9,106 nt of DNA from Symbiobacteriaceae bacterium. GTDB lineage: Bacteria; Bacillota_E; Symbiobacteriia; Symbiobacteriales; Symbiobacteriaceae. Under the pieces are notes generated by a model that made no database searches, was not told the DNA's origin, and worked only from the letters and a program-made list of their open reading frames with translations. Positions 7,023 to 9,106 of this stretch are shown in pieces. The translations under genes and the position numbers were made by a program. Every line of letters starts with the position of its first letter. The first letter of the stretch is position 1. Where the stretch lies: positions 1 through 9,106 of the forward strand of contig DAHVXO010000235.1 of the NCBI GenBank assembly GCA_027356675.1, given 5' to 3'.

Positions 7023-8021
7023 GTGACGGCAATTACGCAGAGGCCAGCGGCTGCGGAACTCCTGCTTTCGGTTCAGGGACTGAAAACACAGTTCTTCACA
7101 CGCAAGGGCGTGGCCAAGGTCCTGGATGGACTCAGCTTCGATCTGTATTCCGGTCAGATCATGGGTATCGTGGGCGAAACGGGGTCGGGTAAGTCCGTCA
7201 CCGCCGCCTCCATTCTCCGGATTCTGAAGAAGCCGGGACGGGTGGTGGCAGGCGAGGCCTGGCTGGGTGGGCGCGACCTCCTGGCGCTTTCGGAGGCCCA
7301 GATGCAGCAGGTGCGAGGCCGGGAGATTGCCATGATCTTTCAGAACCCGCGCGGCTCGCTCAACCCGCTGCTGCCCGTGGGGGAGTTGTTGATTCAGGTG
7401 CTGCGGCACCGGGCAGGACTCTCCGCTGCCGCAGCCAGAGCGCGGGCGATTGAGTTGCTTGGCAGTGTACACATTCCGGACCCGGAGCAGCGGATGCATG
7501 CATATGCCCATCAACTCTCCGGGGGCATGTGCCAGCGCATCATGATCGCTCTGGCCATCTCCTGTAACCCGCGCCTGCTGATCGCCGATGAGCCGACCAC
7601 TGGACTGGACGTCACCATCCAGTACCAGATTATTCAACTCTTGAAAGAACTGCGTGAGCAACAGGGCACGACCCAGATTGTGATCACACATGACCTGGGG
7701 CTGGTGGCGGAACTGTGCGATGTTGTCGCCGTTATGTACGCCGGTGAGATCGTGGAGGTGGCCCCGGTGGCTGAGATCTTCAACAGCCCACGCCATCCCT
7801 ATACGGTCGGGCTACTGAAGTCCCGCCCCAGACTGGGGGAGTGGGAGGAACTGCCGGTCATTCCCGGCAATGTACCGGATCCGCTCCATCCACCTGCCGG
7901 CTGTGCCTTTCATCCTCGCTGTCCGTACACCATGCCGCAGTGTCTCACGGTGGCGCCAGCGCAGCGGCGTGTAGGTGAGGGCCACCAGGTGGCATGCTGG
8001 CATGAAGGAGTGATCGTGTGA
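7023..8021 (+). CDS. ABC importer ATPase, DppD/OppD type
   Basis: This 332-residue nucleotide-binding subunit powers the importer from the cytoplasmic side. The Walker A motif is GETGSGKS (51-58), the Q-loop is at Q107 in [11 protein letters not shown], the signature is LSGGMCQR (165-172), Walker B is LLIADEP (185-191) and the switch His is H223 (ITHDL). All catalytic elements are intact. The C-terminal oligopeptide/dipeptide domain carries four cysteines (294, 300, 307, 325; C-x5-C-x6-C-x17-C). In at least one DppD homologue this domain binds a [4Fe-4S] cluster. The GTG start at 7023 follows AGGAGGT (7009-7015), which overlaps the previous stop codon. Its stop overlaps the next ATPase start by four bases, and the two ATPases are expected to form a heterodimer. 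Confidence 0.95.
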   Translation: MTAITQRPAAAELLLSVQGLKTQFFTRKGVAKVLDGLSFDLYSGQIMGIVGETGSGKSVTAASILRILKKPGRVVAGEAWLGGRDLLALSEAQMQQVRGREIAMIFQNPRGSLNPLLPVGELLIQVLRHRAGLSAAAARARAIELLGSVHIPDPEQRMHAYAHQLSGGMCQRIMIALAISCNPRLLIADEPTTGLDVTIQYQIIQLLKELREQQGTTQIVITHDLGLVAELCDVVAVMYAGEIVEVAPVAEIFNSPRHPYTVGLLKSRPRLGEWEELPVIPGNVPDPLHPPAGCAFHPRCPYTMPQCLTVAPAQRRVGEGHQVACWHEGVIV

Positions 8022-9028
8022 GTGCGCTGCAATCAGATGCCGAGCCAACCGGGCAGGAGTTGCTCTCGGTTCAGGGACTGAAGAAGGTCTATCCGATTCG
8101 CCGGGGCTTGCGCTCTCACGTTCTGCTCAAGGCGGTCGATGGGGTCTCCTTTGCGATCGGAAAGGGGGAGACCCTGGGGCTGGTGGGGGAGAGCGGTAGC
8201 GGCAAGTCTACCATCGGTCGCTGTATCCTCAGGCTGGAGGAGCCGACCGAAGGGCGGATCCGGTTCGGCGATCAGGAGATCGGCGGACTTTCCGGCCCCA
8301 GCCTGCGCGATGTCCGGTGCAACATGCAGATGGTCTTTCAGGATCCCTACGACTCCCTGAACCCACGCATGACGGTGGGGGAGATGGTGGCTGAGCCGAT
8401 GCGCATCAACGGGCTCTATCCCCCACGGGAGGTGGCGGGGAGGGTCAAGGATCTGTTCGGGCGCGTGGGACTGAAGTCGGAACACCTGACCCGTTACCCA
8501 CACCAGCTATCCGGGGGGCAGAATCAGCGGGTCGGGATCGCACGCGCCCTGGCCACCTCGCCCAAGCTCCTGGTGCTCGATGAGCCTACCTCGGCCCTGG
8601 ATGTCTCGGTCCAGGCCAAACTGCTCAATCTGCTCCGCCACCTCCAGGCGGAGTTGGGGCTTAGTTATCTCTTTATCTCACATGACCTGGCGGTGGTTAA
8701 CTACCTTTCGACCCGGGTAGCGGTGCTGTATCTGGGACAGATCGTCGAGATCGGGAGCCGTGATCAGATCTATAACAGCCCACAGCACCCGTACACCCGT
8801 GGTCTAATCTCATCGTTGTCCCGGGAGAGCCAGGGCGGTCTGAAGCGGGAACGCATTGTACTTTCGGGGGAGATTCCCTCGCCCATCAATCCACCCACCG
8901 GGTGCCGGTTGGCCTCCCGCTGCCCCTTTGTTGTGGAGTCGTGCCGTGAGAAGCCGCAGGTGTTGGCCCCGGTTGCCCAAGGGCATATGGTGGCCTGTGG
9001 GCGGGTTGAGGCCGGGGAAATCGGATGA
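8018..9028 (+). CDS. ABC importer ATPase, DppF/OppF type
   Basis: This 336-residue protein is the second nucleotide-binding subunit. The Walker A motif is GESGSGKST (57-65), the Q-loop is at Q108 in [16 protein letters not shown], the signature is LSGGQNQR (164-171), Walker B is LLVLDEP (184-190) and the switch His is H222 (ISHDL). The [13 protein letters not shown] stretch (40-52) and the [11 protein letters not shown] form are typical of DppF/OppF rather than DppD. The C-terminal domain has cysteines at 296, 302, 309 and 327, with the same C-x5-C-x6-C-x17-C spacing as its partner. The GTG start at 8018 overlaps the previous stop (GTGA) and is preceded at seven bases by AAGGAG (8005-8010). 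It completes a five-part importer. Confidence 0.95.
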   Translation: MSALQSDAEPTGQELLSVQGLKKVYPIRRGLRSHVLLKAVDGVSFAIGKGETLGLVGESGSGKSTIGRCILRLEEPTEGRIRFGDQEIGGLSGPSLRDVRCNMQMVFQDPYDSLNPRMTVGEMVAEPMRINGLYPPREVAGRVKDLFGRVGLKSEHLTRYPHQLSGGQNQRVGIARALATSPKLLVLDEPTSALDVSVQAKLLNLLRHLQAELGLSYLFISHDLAVVNYLSTRVAVLYLGQIVEIGSRDQIYNSPQHPYTRGLISSLSRESQGGLKRERIVLSGEIPSPINPPTGCRLASRCPFVVESCREKPQVLAPVAQGHMVACGRVEAGEIG

Positions 9029-9106
9029 TGGGGGGCGTGCCTGTGATCGATCCGACCCTGGCCCCCGTCAAGTATGCCGAATACATGGTTGAATTGCGGC
9101 AGCGGT
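9025..9106 (+). CDS. Start of an unidentified gene, truncated by the window end
   Basis: An open frame begins at the ATG at 9025 (ATGA overlap with the DppF-type stop) or the adjacent ATG at 9028, and runs 27 codons to the window edge. In-frame GTG codons at 9037 and 9043 are alternative starts, and no strong ribosome site decides between them. The visible product includes VIDPTLAPVKYAEYMVELRQR. The overlap with the stop indicates it belongs to the operon. The segment EYMVELRQR resembles the first helix of some M20-type metallopeptidases and amidohydrolases, where a similar helix precedes an LH-x-x-PE motif. That motif is not in the window, so the assignment is only a suggestion. Confidence 0.55.
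   Translation, partial: MMGGVPVIDPTLAPVKYAEYMVELRQR

Noticed and set aside
6711..7796. Minus-strand open frame (361 codons) opposite the DppC- and DppD-type genes
   Set aside because: It spans two well-supported plus-strand genes and shows no family motif, so it is a GC-driven shadow.
7068..8082. 17-base exact repeat TCGGTTCAGGGACTGAA at 7068-7084 and 8066-8082
   Set aside because: Both copies encode the shared LSVQGLK segment near the N-terminus of the paralogous ATPases. Homology and common codon use explain it without a mobile or regulatory repeat.
1..9106. CRISPR arrays, tRNA/rRNA genes, insertion sequences, attachment sites
   Set aside because: I saw no regularly spaced repeats, no structured RNA signatures, no transposase-like frames and no terminal inverted repeats. 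Non-coding space is limited to gaps of about 150 bases or less.

Overview
The window is GC-rich, tightly packed bacterial DNA. All recognisable genes lie on the + strand and gaps are about 150 bases or less. Strong AAGGAGG-type ribosome sites, a Lys/Gln/Ala-rich lipoprotein linker and a sigma-54 regulator next to a catabolic-looking operon suggest a high-GC Firmicute or relative. That placement is an inference only, because there is no rRNA or marker gene.

Layout. (1) 1-696 is the 3' end of a sigma-54 enhancer-binding activator: the second half of the AAA+ domain plus a Fis-type helix-turn-helix. It is followed by a good intrinsic terminator (741-777). (2) 789-805 is a near-consensus -24/-12 sigma-54 promoter (TTGGCAC-N5-TTGCT, with exact GG-N10-GC spacing). 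It lies directly before the operon, so the regulator probably drives the genes downstream. (3) 841-1974 encodes a DUF917 (S-methyl-thiohydantoin desulfurase family) protein, overlapping by 23 bases a hydantoinase/oxoprolinase (HyuA)-like protein at 1952-3355. The HyuA-like protein keeps the family framework but has lost both glycine/threonine/aspartate phosphate-binding motifs. (4) 3404-9028 is a complete five-gene peptide/nickel-class (Opp/Dpp) ABC importer: lipoprotein receptor, two permeases and two ATPases, with 1- to 24-base gaps or a 4-base overlap. (5) A further gene begins at about 9025, overlapping the last ATPase stop, and runs off the window.

Working model: the activator senses a metabolite through a domain left of the window and fires the sigma-54 promoter. 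The operon then imports a small peptide-like or cyclic amide/hydantoin-like compound through the Opp/Dpp importer and processes it with the DUF917/HyuA-like pair and perhaps the truncated downstream product. The substrate cannot be read from the sequence. The most notable points are the motif-degenerate HyuA homologue, its pairing with DUF917 and a dedicated importer, and the clear sigma-54 control logic. Three gene starts (841, 3404, 6108) were set downstream of the longest open frame on ribosome-site and promoter evidence.
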